Shown: positions 34,403-43,836 of the stretch, piece by piece
Layout of the letters: each line of letters opens with the position of its first letter
How positions within the stretch are numbered: position 1 is the first letter of the stretch
From: Lachnospiraceae bacterium
Lineage (GTDB): Bacteria; Bacillota_A; Clostridia; Lachnospirales; Lachnospiraceae
DNA length: 64,000 nucleotides
NCBI GenBank assembly: GCA_017482005.1
Contig: JAFUOI010000010.1
Coordinates: forward strand, 35,645-99,644
Reading direction: 5' to 3'
Notes under the pieces: generated by a model
Seen by the model: only the letters and a program-made list of their open reading frames with translations
Database searches by the model: none
Told to the model about the DNA's origin: nothing
Translations under genes and position numbers: made by a program

Positions 34403-35494
34403 ATGAAAAAAGTAGTGGTCGGTTTGTCCGGAGGTGTGGATTCTTCGGTTGCCGCATTTTTATTAAAGGAGCAGGGATATGATGTGCTGGGTGTGACAAT
34501 GCTTATGTGGGCACCGGACGGAAAAGAACCGCAGTCTGTGACGGATGCGCGCAAGGTGGCGGAGCATTTGGATATTCCTTATTATGTGCTTGATTTTACA
34601 GCACAATTTAAGAAAGAAGTTGTTGATTATTTTACAGAAGAGTATCTGGCGGGAAGAACACCCAATCCGTGCAATATGTGCAATCGGCGCATTAAGTGGG
34701 AAGCATTGCTTAGTTGGGCCCATGAGCAGGGGGCAGAGTATATTGCGACAGGCCATTATGCCCGTATTGATCTGCTTGAAAACGGAAGATATGCAATCAG
34801 AAACAGTGTGACCGCCCAAAAAGATCAGACGTACGCACTTTGTAATCTGACACAGGAGCAGCTTAAACATACACTTCTTCCGGTTGGTGAATACACAAAA
34901 GACGAAATTCGCAGAATTGCCGCAGAACAAGGGCTTCCGGTTGCTCATAAGTCGGACAGTCAGGATATTTGTTTTATTCCGGATGGTGATTACGGGGCGT
35001 TTCTTGAGCAGCAGATTCCTGACAGGATTCCGGGAGAAGGAAATTTTGTGTTAAAAGACGGAACCGTAATCGGACGCCATAAAGGTGTAACACACTACAC
35101 TATCGGACAGCGCAAAGGATTGGGAATTGCAATGGGACATCCGGTATTTGTCTGTGAAATCAGACCGGAAACAAATGAGGTTGTCATCGGCGAAAACGAA
35201 GATATTTTTTCTTGTGATCTGATTTGTTCGAACGTAAATTACATGGGGATGGAAGAGGGGAAAGAACCTGAGCGGTGTGTAGCCAAAGTGCGCTATGCCC
35301 ATAAGGGAGACAGGTGTGAATTGAGAAAACTTCCGGACGGCAGAATGCAGGTGCGTTTCGACAAAACTGTCCGCGCAATTACCCCGGGACAATCCGTTGT
35401 CTTTTATGACGGGGAATATGTGCTCGGCGGAGGCGTGATAGAAGGGAATATGTACTCGGCGACGGAGTTGTTGAAAGATATTGAAAAGGAATAG
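34403..35494 (+). CDS. mnmA: tRNA 2-thiouridylase MnmA
   Basis: MnmA thiolates U34 of Lys, Glu and Gln tRNAs. The 363-residue protein has the PP-loop 'LSGGVDSSVAAFLL', the catalytic Cys90 in 'TPNPCNMCN', the second cysteine Cys190 in 'SDSQDICFIP', and the C-terminal beta-barrel 'CVAKVRYAHKGD'. I take ATG 34403 over a longer frame starting at 34343 because it matches the family N-terminus and has AGGA upstream. It ends before a bidirectional terminator. No sulfurtransferase (IscS type) partner is adjacent. Confidence 0.96.
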   Translation: MKKVVVGLSGGVDSSVAAFLLKEQGYDVLGVTMLMWAPDGKEPQSVTDARKVAEHLDIPYYVLDFTAQFKKEVVDYFTEEYLAGRTPNPCNMCNRRIKWEALLSWAHEQGAEYIATGHYARIDLLENGRYAIRNSVTAQKDQTYALCNLTQEQLKHTLLPVGEYTKDEIRRIAAEQGLPVAHKSDSQDICFIPDGDYGAFLEQQIPDRIPGEGNFVLKDGTVIGRHKGVTHYTIGQRKGLGIAMGHPVFVCEIRPETNEVVIGENEDIFSCDLICSNVNYMGMEEGKEPERCVAKVRYAHKGDRCELRKLPDGRMQVRFDKTVRAITPGQSVVFYDGEYVLGGGVIEGNMYSATELLKDIEKE

Positions 35495-35509
35495 ATTCTT
35501 GGGGATTTA

Positions 35510-35570
35510 CGGAAAAAATAAAAAAGGTGTCATAAAAGAGAGTGTATTAAAACGCTTCTTTTACGACACC
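35510..35570 (-). terminator. Bidirectional terminator, strongest for the PHP gene
   Basis: GGTGTC(A)TAAAAGA at 35526-35539 pairs with TCTTTTA(C)GACACC ending at 35570. A long A-run at 35510-35525 gives a U-tract on the minus strand, and a weaker T-rich stretch follows on the plus strand. Confidence 0.8.
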
Positions 35571-35608
35571 TGCTTTATTTAATGACTTTGGTAATCCCAT
35601 TGTTTTGA

Positions 35609-36427
35609 TTATAACTTCAAAAACTCCGGAATACGGTTTTCAAACACGGAATAGTATTTGAAGCCGGCTTCTTTTAGCATTTCTGCTGCATCATCAAAAT
35701 GGTCCTGAAGATATTCCGTGGAATGCGCATCGGAACCGATGGTAATGATTTCTCCGCCGAGTTCTCTGTATCTTTTTACAATTTCAAGACATGGATTGGT
35801 TGTTCCGATATCGCACCGAAAACCGCCGGTGTTGATTTCGATTCCTTTTTCGTTTTCAATTAAAGTGCGAAGAATCTCGTCAATTACCTCTGCGTGATCC
35901 GCATAGCGGTAATTCTGATTTTTGGTAGGACCGTAGCGCACAACATAATCCAGATGACCGTACACATCAAATTGCGTAAAGCCTTTCACGTTTTCCAAAA
36001 TTGATTCAAAATATTCACGGTATGCAGCCTTTTCTTCACGGCCCTCGTAGAAATCTGCATAATAAGGATCCCGTCCGTGACACAGATGAGAGGAGCCTAT
36101 AATGAAATCGAATTCATGCGATTTGGCAAGAATCAGATTTTTGCGTTTGATTTCCGGCGCAAGACCGAGTTCCACACCGAACAAAATTTTAATCTGACCG
36201 GCATATTTTTCTCTGGCGCGCAGTATGTCAAACAGATAGGCATCCGTGTTTAATAAGAACATATCCGGTTTGTCATTTTCACGATACGGATAATCAAAAT
36301 CGTTATGATCGGTAAAACAAATCTGTTTCATTCCGAGAGTGATTGCCTTTTGAATCATTTCATCCATCGTGGATTTTGCATCGCCTGAATAAGTAGTGTG
36401 TACATGTGTGTCTGCAGTGATAGACAT
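35609..36427 (-). CDS. PHP-domain phosphatase, HisJ (histidinol phosphatase) family
   Basis: The 272-residue protein has the PHP metal motifs in order: 'DTHVHTTYSGDA', 'CFTDHND', 'FIIGSSHLCHG', 'FDVYGHLDYV' and 'ITIGSDAHSTEY'. HisJ-type enzymes hydrolyse histidinol phosphate; related members act on other phosphates, so the function is likely but not certain. There is no his operon around. GGAGG precedes the ATG at 36427. It is closed by the terminator shared with mnmA. Confidence 0.85.
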   Translation of the reverse strand: MSITADTHVHTTYSGDAKSTMDEMIQKAITLGMKQICFTDHNDFDYPYRENDKPDMFLLNTDAYLFDILRAREKYAGQIKILFGVELGLAPEIKRKNLILAKSHEFDFIIGSSHLCHGRDPYYADFYEGREEKAAYREYFESILENVKGFTQFDVYGHLDYVVRYGPTKNQNYRYADHAEVIDEILRTLIENEKGIEINTGGFRCDIGTTNPCLEIVKRYRELGGEIITIGSDAHSTEYLQDHFDDAAEMLKEAGFKYYSVFENRIPEFLKL

Positions 36428-36573
36428 ACAAACCCTCCTTTTGTGGCATAGTTTTTAATTCTCTGATGTGATTTTAATATAGTATAACCAAACAGAAAGA
36501 GACTGACAATCCGTTTTCTTTCTTTTGTATTCGGAAAAAAACAAAAATTAAAACTAAAAAGTCCAGAAAGGAC

Positions 36574-36602
36574 TTGAATTTTTGGGACAAATTAGTTACA
36601 AT
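36574..36602 (+). promoter_or_regulatory. SigA-type promoter of gap
   Basis: TTGAAT (36574-36579), 17 nt and TACAAT (36597-36602). A small hairpin, AAGTCC/GGACTT, overlaps the -35 region. The predicted start is near 36609, giving an ~80-nt leader. Confidence 0.65.
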
Positions 36603-36610
36603 AATCTCGC

Positions 36611-36626
36611 TGACAAAATTTTGTCA
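36611..36626. promoter_or_regulatory. Perfect 16-bp palindrome at the gap start point (putative operator)
   Basis: TGACAAAATTTTGTCA is a perfect inverted repeat just downstream of the predicted start point, the position of a classic repressor site. Confidence 0.6.
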
Positions 36627-36689
36627 ATTGGTAAATCGTGCCGATTTGACAGAATAATATAAAAATTTCATTTTTAGGAGGAAACTAAA

Positions 36690-37691
36690 ATGGCAGTAAA
36701 AGTAGCAATCAATGGTTTTGGCCGTATCGGTCGTCTCGCATTCAGACAGATGTTTGGTGCTGAAGGTTATGAAGTAGTTGCAATCAACGATTTAACAAGC
36801 CCTAAAATGTTAGCTCACTTGTTAAAATATGATTCAGCTCAGGGTAAATACGCATTAGCTGACAAAGTAACAGCTGGCGAAGACTCTATCACAGTTGACG
36901 GAAAAGAAATCAAAATCTACGCTATGGCTAACGCAGCAGAACTTCCATGGGGAGATCTCGGTGTTGACGTAGTATTAGAGTGTACAGGTTTCTATACATC
37001 TAAAGACAAAGCTTCTGCTCACATCACAGCAGGTGCTCGTAAAGTTGTTATCTCTGCTCCGGCAGGAAACGACCTTCCTACAATCGTTTACAATGTAAAC
37101 CACAATACATTAACAGCTGAAGATACAGTTATCTCTGCAGCTTCTTGTACAACAAACTGCTTAGCTCCTATGGCTAAAGCATTAAACGACCTTGCTGGTA
37201 TCAAATCCGGTATCATGAGCACAATTCATGCTTACACAGGTGACCAGATGATCCTTGACGGACCACAGAGAAAAGGTGATTTAAGAAGATCTCGTGCAGG
37301 TGCTGTTAACATCGTTCCTAACTCAACAGGTGCTGCTAAAGCTATCGGCCTTGTTATCCCAGAGTTAAACGGAAAACTTATCGGATCTGCTCAGCGTGTT
37401 CCTACACCTACAGGATCTACAACAATCTTAGTTGCTACTGTTGAAAAATCTGTAACAAAAGAAGAAATCAACGCAGCTATGAAAGCAGCAGCTACAGAGT
37501 CATTCGGATACAACGAAGATGAAATCGTTTCAAGCGATATCGTTGGAAGCACATTCGGTTCTATCTTTGATGCTACACAGACAATGGTTGGCGAAGACAA
37601 CTTAGTACAGGTTGTTTCTTGGTATGACAATGAGAACTCATACGTTAGCCAGATGGTTCGTACAATCAAATACTTTGCTGAATTAGCATAA
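36690..37691 (+). CDS. gap: Glyceraldehyde-3-phosphate dehydrogenase, type I
   Basis: GAPDH oxidises glyceraldehyde-3-phosphate in glycolysis. The 333-residue protein has the NAD fold '[14 protein letters not shown]', the catalytic Cys153 in '[12 protein letters not shown]', and '[13 protein letters not shown]' near the end. AGGAGG fixes the start. Codon use is strongly biased (for example AAC, GCT and ATC are preferred), as in highly expressed genes. It has its own promoter and operator-like palindrome and is followed by a strong terminator, so pgk-tpiA may be made by partial read-through. Confidence 0.98.
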   Translation: MAVKVAINGFGRIGRLAFRQMFGAEGYEVVAINDLTSPKMLAHLLKYDSAQGKYALADKVTAGEDSITVDGKEIKIYAMANAAELPWGDLGVDVVLECTGFYTSKDKASAHITAGARKVVISAPAGNDLPTIVYNVNHNTLTAEDTVISAASCTTNCLAPMAKALNDLAGIKSGIMSTIHAYTGDQMILDGPQRKGDLRRSRAGAVNIVPNSTGAAKAIGLVIPELNGKLIGSAQRVPTPTGSTTILVATVEKSVTKEEINAAMKAAATESFGYNEDEIVSSDIVGSTFGSIFDATQTMVGEDNLVQVVSWYDNENSYVSQMVRTIKYFAELA

Positions 37692-37719
37692 TTTTTGATA
37701 ATTAGTACAAAGACCTTAA

Positions 37720-37752
37720 AGGGTCCGGTCTTATGGGCCGGACCCTATTTTT
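37720..37752 (+). terminator. Terminator between gap and pgk
   Basis: AGGGTCCGG (37720-37728) with CCGGACCCT (37738-37746) and an adjoining T6 run. It should limit read-through into pgk. Confidence 0.85.
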
Positions 37753-37862
37753 TATGCACACCTCGCGATAAAGAAAATTGTTGCTTCGAAACATCGCTCG
37801 GGCGCAAAAGAGTCGCATGCGGCTCTTATGAAATAAGTAATAAAAATCAGGAGGAAACAAAC

Positions 37863-39095
37863 ATGGGATTAAACAAAAAATCCGTAGACGACATTAACGT
37901 TAAAGGAAAAAGAGTTCTCGTAAGATGTGACTTCAACGTTCCGCTGAAAGACGGCGTGATTACAGACGAGACACGTATCGTGGCAGCTATGCCTACTATC
38001 AACAAATTATTAGCTGACGGAGCAAAATTAATTCTTTGCTCACACCTCGGAAAAGTGAAAAACGGCCCGAACGAAGGCGAATCTTTAGCACCGGTTGCAA
38101 AGAGACTTTCTGAGAAATTAGGAAAAGAAGTAAACTTTGTTGCTGATTACAATGTAACAGGTGAAGCAGCAACTGCAGCAGTAGCAGCTATGAATGAAGG
38201 AGATGTAGTTCTTCTTCAGAATACACGTTTCCGTGGCAAAGAGGAGACAAAACCTACAGATGCAGGCGAAGCTTTTGCAAAAGAACTTGCTGATCTTGCT
38301 GATGTATATGTATGTGACGCATTCGGTTCTGCACACAGAGCACATGCTTCTGTGGCTGTTGTAACAAAATACATCACAGAAAAAGGCGGAGAAAACGCTG
38401 TTGGGTACCTTATGCAGAAAGAAATCGATTTCCTTGGCAATGCTGTAGAAAATCCGGTTAGACCTTTCGTTGCTATCCTCGGCGGAGCTAAAGTTGCTGA
38501 TAAATTAAACGTAATCAACAACCTCATCGAGAAATGTGATACTCTTATCATCGGTGGAGGTATGGCATTCACATTCTTAAAAGCAAAAGGATATGAAGTT
38601 GGTAACTCATTAGTAGACAATGAGAAAATTGACTACTGTAAAGAAATGATGGCTAAGGCAGAAGCAGCAGGTAAACAGTTGTTACTTCCGATCGATACAA
38701 CAATCGCAGCTGGCTTCCCAAGCCCAATCGATGCTGAAATCGAAGTTTCTGTTGTAGATTCAGACAAGATTCCGGCTGATATGGAAGGTCTTGATATCGG
38801 AACAAAGACAGCTGAGTTATATGCAAATGCAGTAAAATCTGCTAAGACAGTTGTTTGGAACGGACCGATGGGTGTATTCGAAAACCCAACACTTGCAAAA
38901 GGTACTATCGCAGTAGCAAAATCTTTAGCAGAAACAGATGCTACAACAATCATCGGTGGTGGAGATTCCGCAGCAGCAGTTAACCAGTTAGGTTTCGCTG
39001 ACAAGATGAGCCACATCTCTACAGGTGGCGGAGCTTCCCTTGAATTCTTAGAGGGTAAAGCACTTCCGGGTGTAGTAGCAGCAGACGACAAGTAA
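37863..39095 (+). CDS. pgk: Phosphoglycerate kinase
   Basis: PGK makes ATP from 1,3-bisphosphoglycerate. The 410-residue protein begins '[27 protein letters not shown]', of which '[12 protein letters not shown]' is the family signature. It has the sugar-binding 'SHLGK', the hinge region 'LGGAKVADK', and the nucleotide-loop glycine-rich '[10 protein letters not shown]'. AGGAGG before the ATG at 37863 fixes the start; an earlier in-frame start would run through the terminator. Codon bias is strong, as in gap. tpiA follows by 14 nt. Confidence 0.97.
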   Translation: MGLNKKSVDDINVKGKRVLVRCDFNVPLKDGVITDETRIVAAMPTINKLLADGAKLILCSHLGKVKNGPNEGESLAPVAKRLSEKLGKEVNFVADYNVTGEAATAAVAAMNEGDVVLLQNTRFRGKEETKPTDAGEAFAKELADLADVYVCDAFGSAHRAHASVAVVTKYITEKGGENAVGYLMQKEIDFLGNAVENPVRPFVAILGGAKVADKLNVINNLIEKCDTLIIGGGMAFTFLKAKGYEVGNSLVDNEKIDYCKEMMAKAEAAGKQLLLPIDTTIAAGFPSPIDAEIEVSVVDSDKIPADMEGLDIGTKTAELYANAVKSAKTVVWNGPMGVFENPTLAKGTIAVAKSLAETDATTIIGGGDSAAAVNQLGFADKMSHISTGGGASLEFLEGKALPGVVAADDK

Positions 39096-39109
39096 AGGAG
39101 GCCAAAAAC

Positions 39110-39862
39110 ATGGCAAGAAAGAAAATCATCGCCGGCAACTGGAAAATGAACATGACTCCAAGCCAGGCAGTAGAATTAGTAAACACATTAAAACCATTGG
39201 TAGCAAATGATGATGTAGACGTAGTATTCTGCGTACCTGCAATTGACATCATTCCGGCTATGGAAGCTGCAAAAGGTTCTAACATCGTAATCGGTGCTGA
39301 GAACATGTATTTCGAAGAGAAAGGTGCTTACACAGGCGAAATTTCTCCGGAAATGCTTACAGATGCAGGCGTTAAATATGTTATCATCGGACACTCAGAG
39401 AGAAGAGAATACTTCGCTGAGACAGATGAGACAGTAAACAAGAAAGTATTAAAAGCTTTCGAACATGGTATTACACCAATCATCTGCTGTGGTGAAACAC
39501 TCACACAGAGAAAACAGGGTATCTATGTTGATTGGATCCGTATGCAGATTAAGATTGCATTCCAGAACGTAACAGCTGATCAGGCTAAGACAGCAGTGAT
39601 CGCTTATGAGCCGATCTGGGCAATCGGAACAGGCGAGACAGCTACAGATGACCAGGCACAGGAAGTATGCGCAGCAATTCGTGAATGTATCAAAGAAGTT
39701 TACGATGAAGCTACAGCAGAAGCTATCCGCATCCAGTATGGCGGATCTATGAATGCAGGAAATGCAGCTTCTTTACTTGCAAAACCTGACATCGACGGCG
39801 GACTTGTTGGTGGAGCAGCTTTAAAACCTGACTTTGGCCAGATCGTTAATTACAACAAATAA
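39110..39862 (+). CDS. tpiA: Triosephosphate isomerase
   Basis: TpiA interconverts the two triose phosphates. The 250-residue protein has 'GNWKMN' with Lys12, electrophilic His95 in 'IIGHSERR', catalytic Glu167 in '[11 protein letters not shown]', and the phosphate loop 'GGSMNAGN'. It sits 14 nt behind pgk with AAGGAGG, so they are co-transcribed. It is ended by a strong bidirectional terminator. Confidence 0.98.
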   Translation: MARKKIIAGNWKMNMTPSQAVELVNTLKPLVANDDVDVVFCVPAIDIIPAMEAAKGSNIVIGAENMYFEEKGAYTGEISPEMLTDAGVKYVIIGHSERREYFAETDETVNKKVLKAFEHGITPIICCGETLTQRKQGIYVDWIRMQIKIAFQNVTADQAKTAVIAYEPIWAIGTGETATDDQAQEVCAAIRECIKEVYDEATAEAIRIQYGGSMNAGNAASLLAKPDIDGGLVGGAALKPDFGQIVNYNK

Positions 39863-39883
39863 AAACTGCCAATAGACATAAAG

Positions 39884-39914
39884 AAAGGCTTCCGGATTTC
39901 CGGAAGCCTTTTTG
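39884..39914. terminator. Bidirectional terminator, tpiA and secreted protein
   Basis: AAAGGCTTCCGG (39884-39895) with CCGGAAGCCTTT (39900-39911), a 4-nt loop, and T-runs on either strand. Confidence 0.9.
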
Positions 39915-39922
39915 AATGCATA

Positions 39923-40492
39923 TTATTTTCTTTTCACTTTTAACATGTATGTACATTTTTTGTTCGGGCCGGTAAAGTTTGCCATATGAATGTAAATGGT
40001 TTCACCTGCTTTAATCCTGAGTGTAGCAGTACGTTTCTGTAAGAATGAACCTTTTTGGTTCTTTGGATCAGGAGATTGTTTGTACATCTTTGGAGTTGCC
40101 ATGTGAAGCGTTTTTGTCTTTCCGCCTTGTGTTTTCACAAGTTGATGCACAAGAAAACCGCGGCTGTTTGGCTTGCGGATGTAGAAACGACCGATGTGGC
40201 GTCCGTCATATCCGGCAGACGGCTTGTAAGCCTTCATGTCATAAATTGTGAACACATAGTTGGCGGTTTTGGTTGCCTTAAACTTAACATAAGTATCGCC
40301 ACCTTTTGTCTTGGAAGTAACCTTGTATGTCTTGTTCAGTTTAATGGATGGAGCTTTTTTCCAGTTTTTGTTTGCTGTTTTTTTTGTTGCTGCCTGAGCC
40401 TCAACAGAACCTGCTGCCGGAATTAAAACAGTGACAGCGACAGCAAATGTTAGTGCAATAAATGCGCGTTTCAAAAAATTATCCTTTTTCAT
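39923..40492 (-). CDS. Secreted lysine-rich protein, PPC-like (paralog 1)
   Basis: The 189-residue protein has a signal peptide ('MKKDNFLKRAFIALTFAVAV' to 'SVEAQA') and a strongly basic mature part of about 155 residues. A beta-rich block 'DTYVKFKATKTANYVFTIYD' and a C-terminal 'ATLRIKAGETIYIHMANF' recall the pre-peptidase C-terminal (PPC) beta-sandwich, which is usually an accessory domain of secreted proteins. No catalytic motif is seen. It is a clear paralog of the next gene on this strand (40669-41250), sharing 'KNxKKAPSIKxNKTYKVTSKTKGG'. Function is unknown; wall or matrix binding is one guess from charge. Confidence 0.75.
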   Translation of the reverse strand: MKKDNFLKRAFIALTFAVAVTVLIPAAGSVEAQAATKKTANKNWKKAPSIKLNKTYKVTSKTKGGDTYVKFKATKTANYVFTIYDMKAYKPSAGYDGRHIGRFYIRKPNSRGFLVHQLVKTQGGKTKTLHMATPKMYKQSPDPKNQKGSFLQKRTATLRIKAGETIYIHMANFTGPNKKCTYMLKVKRK

Positions 40493-40623
40493 GATACGTC
40501 CCTTTCTTAATTATGTAGTTTTGATTGTATGGTTTATAAATATAAAAGTAAGACTATTGTAGGGGGACATTACACGAAATGTCAAGTATCTGTAAGGTGC
40601 GAAAAGTGAGAAATATGCGACAT

Positions 40624-40654
40624 AAAAAGGCTCCCGGAGTTCCGGAAGCCTTTT
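40624..40654 (-). terminator. Terminator after secreted paralog 2
   Basis: AAAAGGCTCCCGG with CCGGAAGCCTTTT (one C-A mismatch). It is almost the same sequence as the terminator at 39884-39914. Confidence 0.8.
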
Positions 40655-40668
40655 GTGCTGTTATGTTA

Positions 40669-41250
40669 TTATTTTTTCTTAACCTTTAACTCATATGTGC
40701 ATTTGCAGTCTTTTCCTGTATAGTATGACATATTTACGTATACAACCTCATTTTTTTTGATCTTAATGGTTGCAGTTCTTTTTTGGAGATTAGAACCTGT
40801 TTTTGCTTTCTTTACAGGATACTTTTTATACCAGCCAGGTGTACACATGTTGATACAGGTGGCTTTTCCGCCCTGTGTTTTTACCTGCTGCATTCCTAAG
40901 TATTTGTATGAGGAAGATCCTACCATTTTTTTGATGTAGAAGTTTGCAAGGTCACGACCGTCATCGTTTTTGGATGGTTTGTAAGTCTTTACATTGCTGA
41001 TAGTAAATACATAGGTTCCGGTTTTTGGAGCTTTAAATTTAACAAAGGTCTTTCCACCTTTTGTTTTTGAAGTTACTTTGTAAGTCTTGTTAATCTTGAT
41101 TGACGGAGCCTTTTTGTAATTTTTGTTGGCTGTTACTTTCTTTGGCGCTGCCTGAGCATCCACAGTTCCTGTTGCCGGTACTAAAACTGCAACTGCAAGA
41201 GCAAATGTTGCGGCAACTAACGCACGTTTGATGAAATTTGTCTTTTTCAT
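40669..41250 (-). CDS. Secreted lysine-rich protein, PPC-like (paralog 2)
   Basis: The 193-residue protein starts at ATG 41250 with AAGGGA upstream; the longer frame from 41298 has no ribosome site. Its signal peptide 'MKKTNFIKRALVAATFALAV' to 'TVDAQA' and mature part closely follow paralog 1, with the extra segment 'MVGSSSYKYLGMQQ' and four mature cysteines ('CINMCTPGW', 'GKDCKC'), which paralog 1 mostly lacks (it keeps one, Cys in 'KKCTYML'). The extra cysteines could form two disulfides or bind a ligand. Its upstream gap (41251-41449) holds AT-rich DNA shared with the divergent FN3 gene. Function unknown. Confidence 0.75.
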   Translation of the reverse strand: MKKTNFIKRALVAATFALAVAVLVPATGTVDAQAAPKKVTANKNYKKAPSIKINKTYKVTSKTKGGKTFVKFKAPKTGTYVFTISNVKTYKPSKNDDGRDLANFYIKKMVGSSSYKYLGMQQVKTQGGKATCINMCTPGWYKKYPVKKAKTGSNLQKRTATIKIKKNEVVYVNMSYYTGKDCKCTYELKVKKK

Positions 41251-41449
41251 AATAGATCCCTTCCCTAATTTGGTAATAAAGTTAATAGTTGTAAACACTT
41301 ATATTTTATTAACGGGAAGGAGCTGTGTCAAGAATGAAAAAAGAAAATATTAATATGTTTTAAGAAAAAATGCCCTTTTTTACTTTATATTTTAAATATA
41401 ATGGAGTAAAATGGACTTGGTAACCTAATATGTGAGAGGAGGAATACAT

Positions 41450-42688
41450 ATGAAAAAGTATGTAGCTTTATTATTTGCAATTGTAATGATGATTTTTGTT
41501 CTGCCGGCAATGGAGGTACAGGCGGCAGCACCTGCAGCACCAAAAGATGCAAAGCAGACAGTCAGTATTGAAAATGGAGTCAGAGTAGAGTGGACGGCTG
41601 TGACGGGAGCAAAGAAATATTACTATTCATTTTCGGCTGATGGAAAGAAGTACACACCGGAAAGTATGACGGGAAATAACGGTACGGATAATTATGTAAA
41701 TATTGTAAACAAAGATGTATTAAAACCGGGTACTTTTTATTATGTCAGAGTGCGTTCTTTCGACGGTTCTTCGTACAGTACATATGTAGAGGTAAAAGTG
41801 GCAACAGCACCTAAGGCACCGAAAACCATCAAACAGATTGCGGCAGACAGCACAACGGTAACCCTTTCATGGGATGCCAGTGAAGGCGCAAGCGGTTATA
41901 TGATCGGTTTCGGAACGACGCAGGCTAAGTTAAAAGAAATCGGAACAATTACAAAAACATCCTGTAAGCTGGTAGGACTTGAACCGGACAGTAAATATTA
42001 TGTATGTATTCACCCGATTAAAAGAGTAACTAAAGATTTTTATGCATCTCAGAATTATGTTGATAATCCGAAGGTCGTGACAACAGCAGGACCGGTTAAG
42101 GGATTAAAGCTGTATGATTGGGATGTAAAATCCAATGTTGTGGTTCTTCAGTGGACCAATACTGCCAAGTATGAGAATGGATATCAGATAGAGCTTTATA
42201 AAGCAGACGGAAAGACAAAAATCAAAACATACAATGTTTCCGGACGCAAGGCTACTATGAAGTTTTTCTCAAATAAAAAGGTAAAAAATGTACCGTTCCA
42301 GTATAGAATTCGTACCTATACAACCCTTAACGGAACGAAGTGCTACGGCGAATGGTCGGCGTTTGCATATGCGGTTCCGCAGGCGAATGTTACAGCTGTC
42401 AAGGCTTCGAATACATCGGTTAAGCTGAAATGGGCGAAGATACAGGGAGCAAAGAGTTATACAATATATCGCGCAACAAAAGAGGGCGGTAAATACAAAA
42501 AAGTTGCGACGACCAAAAAGACCTCTTATACAGTTAAAAAATTAAAAACATACACGGATTATTATTTCCTTGTTAAGGCAAATAAGGTTAAAATCGGAGG
42601 TAAAAACAGAAGTTCAAGTAAACTGTCGACTTCGAATGATATCAATGTGTTTATTTATAAGTATCAAGATGAAGTATGCGTTGAATAG
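41450..42688 (+). CDS. Secreted fibronectin type III repeat protein
   Basis: The 412-residue protein has a signal peptide ('KKYVALLFAIVMMIFVLPAM' to 'EVQAA') and about four FN3-like domains (~25-115, 120-210, 215-315 and 318-405). Examples are 'GVRVEWTAVTGAKKYYYSF', 'TTVTLSWDASEGASGYMI' and 'TSVKLKWAKIQGAKSYTIY'. There is no catalytic domain, no LPxTG and no membrane anchor, so it is probably released or held by the lysine-rich charge. GAGGAGGA at 41436-41443 fixes the ATG. It lies 16 nt before an HD-GYP regulator gene, and the two are probably co-transcribed. Confidence 0.85.
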   Translation: MKKYVALLFAIVMMIFVLPAMEVQAAAPAAPKDAKQTVSIENGVRVEWTAVTGAKKYYYSFSADGKKYTPESMTGNNGTDNYVNIVNKDVLKPGTFYYVRVRSFDGSSYSTYVEVKVATAPKAPKTIKQIAADSTTVTLSWDASEGASGYMIGFGTTQAKLKEIGTITKTSCKLVGLEPDSKYYVCIHPIKRVTKDFYASQNYVDNPKVVTTAGPVKGLKLYDWDVKSNVVVLQWTNTAKYENGYQIELYKADGKTKIKTYNVSGRKATMKFFSNKKVKNVPFQYRIRTYTTLNGTKCYGEWSAFAYAVPQANVTAVKASNTSVKLKWAKIQGAKSYTIYRATKEGGKYKKVATTKKTSYTVKKLKTYTDYYFLVKANKVKIGGKNRSSSKLSTSNDINVFIYKYQDEVCVE

Positions 42689-42704
42689 TAGATTGAGGTA
42701 AAAC

Positions 42705-43754
42705 ATGAGTAAAGTAATTCTTGTGGTAGATGATGACAGAACAAACCTGATCATGGCAGAAAGACTGCTTGGCAAAGAGTACCAGATTATTTCGGTGACA
42801 TCCGGTGAACAGGCACTTAAGTTTCTGTCGAAAAGAAAGCCGGACTTGATTCTTCTGGATATTAATATGCCGGAGATGGATGGATTTGAAGTGATGCGCA
42901 ATATAAAGGAAAATGAAGAATGGGAAAAAGTTCCTGTCATTTTCCTGACGGCAGATCGTGATGCGGATACGGAAGTGGAGTGTTTGCAGATGGGAGCGGT
43001 AGACTTTATCGGTAAACCATTTGAGCCGGAGATTATGCGCAATCGAATCCGTCGTACACTTGAAATCGAAGAGTATAGGAAAGATTTGGAAGGGGTTGTC
43101 CGCAGACAGACAGCCAAAATCGAAAAAATACAACGGGAAATCATCATCAGTCTTGCAAATATGATTGAGAGCCGTGACGGCAGTACCGGACAGCATGTTA
43201 AGAGAACAAGTCAATATGTGGAAATGATTATTGGTGAGTTAAAAAAGAGAAATATGTTTTCGAATGTAATCAGCGAATCTTATGTATATAATGTTATCAA
43301 GGCAGCGCCTATGCATGATATCGGTAAGATAAAAGTGCCTGACCATGTTTTGCAGAAACCCGGGAAACTGACAGACGAAGAGTTTGAGGTGATGAAACAG
43401 CATTCGGCGGAAGGCGGTAAGATCATACACATGATTATGGAAAACATAGAGGAAAAGGATTATATAGAAGTTGCTTATAACGTTGCCACTTTCCATCATG
43501 AGAAATGGAACGGAAGAGGATATCCGGACGGACTTGTAGGTGAGCAGATTCCTCTAGAGGCAAGAATTATGGCAGTTGCGGATGTGTTCGATGCGCTTAT
43601 TTCGAAAAGATGCTATAAAGATGCCATGCCGCTGGATAAGGCATTTGCGATTATCGAAGAGTCAAAGGGTGAGCATTTTGATCCGCAGATAGCACAGGTT
43701 TTCATGGAATTGAGGCCGCAGATAGAAGAATACTTAGAGACGGTAGATCAGTAA
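42705..43754 (+). CDS. Response regulator with HD-GYP domain
   Basis: The 349-residue protein has a receiver domain (phospho-acceptor Asp52 in 'ILLDINMPEMDG', Lys in 'FIGKPFEPE') and an HD-GYP domain with His204-Asp205 in 'MHDIGKIKVPD', 'HH' in 'TFHHEKW', and Gly-Tyr-Pro at 272-274 in 'GRGYPDG'. All catalytic motifs are intact, so it should be a cyclic-di-GMP (or related) phosphodiesterase controlled by phosphorylation, as in RpfG. No partner kinase is adjacent; the hybrid kinase at 4.6 kb is far. Linkage to a secreted FN3 protein suggests a surface or biofilm role. Confidence 0.93.
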   Translation: MSKVILVVDDDRTNLIMAERLLGKEYQIISVTSGEQALKFLSKRKPDLILLDINMPEMDGFEVMRNIKENEEWEKVPVIFLTADRDADTEVECLQMGAVDFIGKPFEPEIMRNRIRRTLEIEEYRKDLEGVVRRQTAKIEKIQREIIISLANMIESRDGSTGQHVKRTSQYVEMIIGELKKRNMFSNVISESYVYNVIKAAPMHDIGKIKVPDHVLQKPGKLTDEEFEVMKQHSAEGGKIIHMIMENIEEKDYIEVAYNVATFHHEKWNGRGYPDGLVGEQIPLEARIMAVADVFDALISKRCYKDAMPLDKAFAIIEESKGEHFDPQIAQVFMELRPQIEEYLETVDQ

Positions 43755-43758
43755 CAGG

Positions 43759-43788
43759 TTGAAAAAAGTAGTCATATCGTGCTATACT
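43759..43788 (+). promoter_or_regulatory. SigA-type promoter of gpmI
   Basis: TTGAAA (43759-43764), 18 nt and TATACT (43783-43788), about 50 nt upstream of gpmI. Confidence 0.6.
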
Positions 43789-43836
43789 TTATGAGTTGAG
43801 CTTAATATTATATTTCACATAAAAAGGAGACAAACA

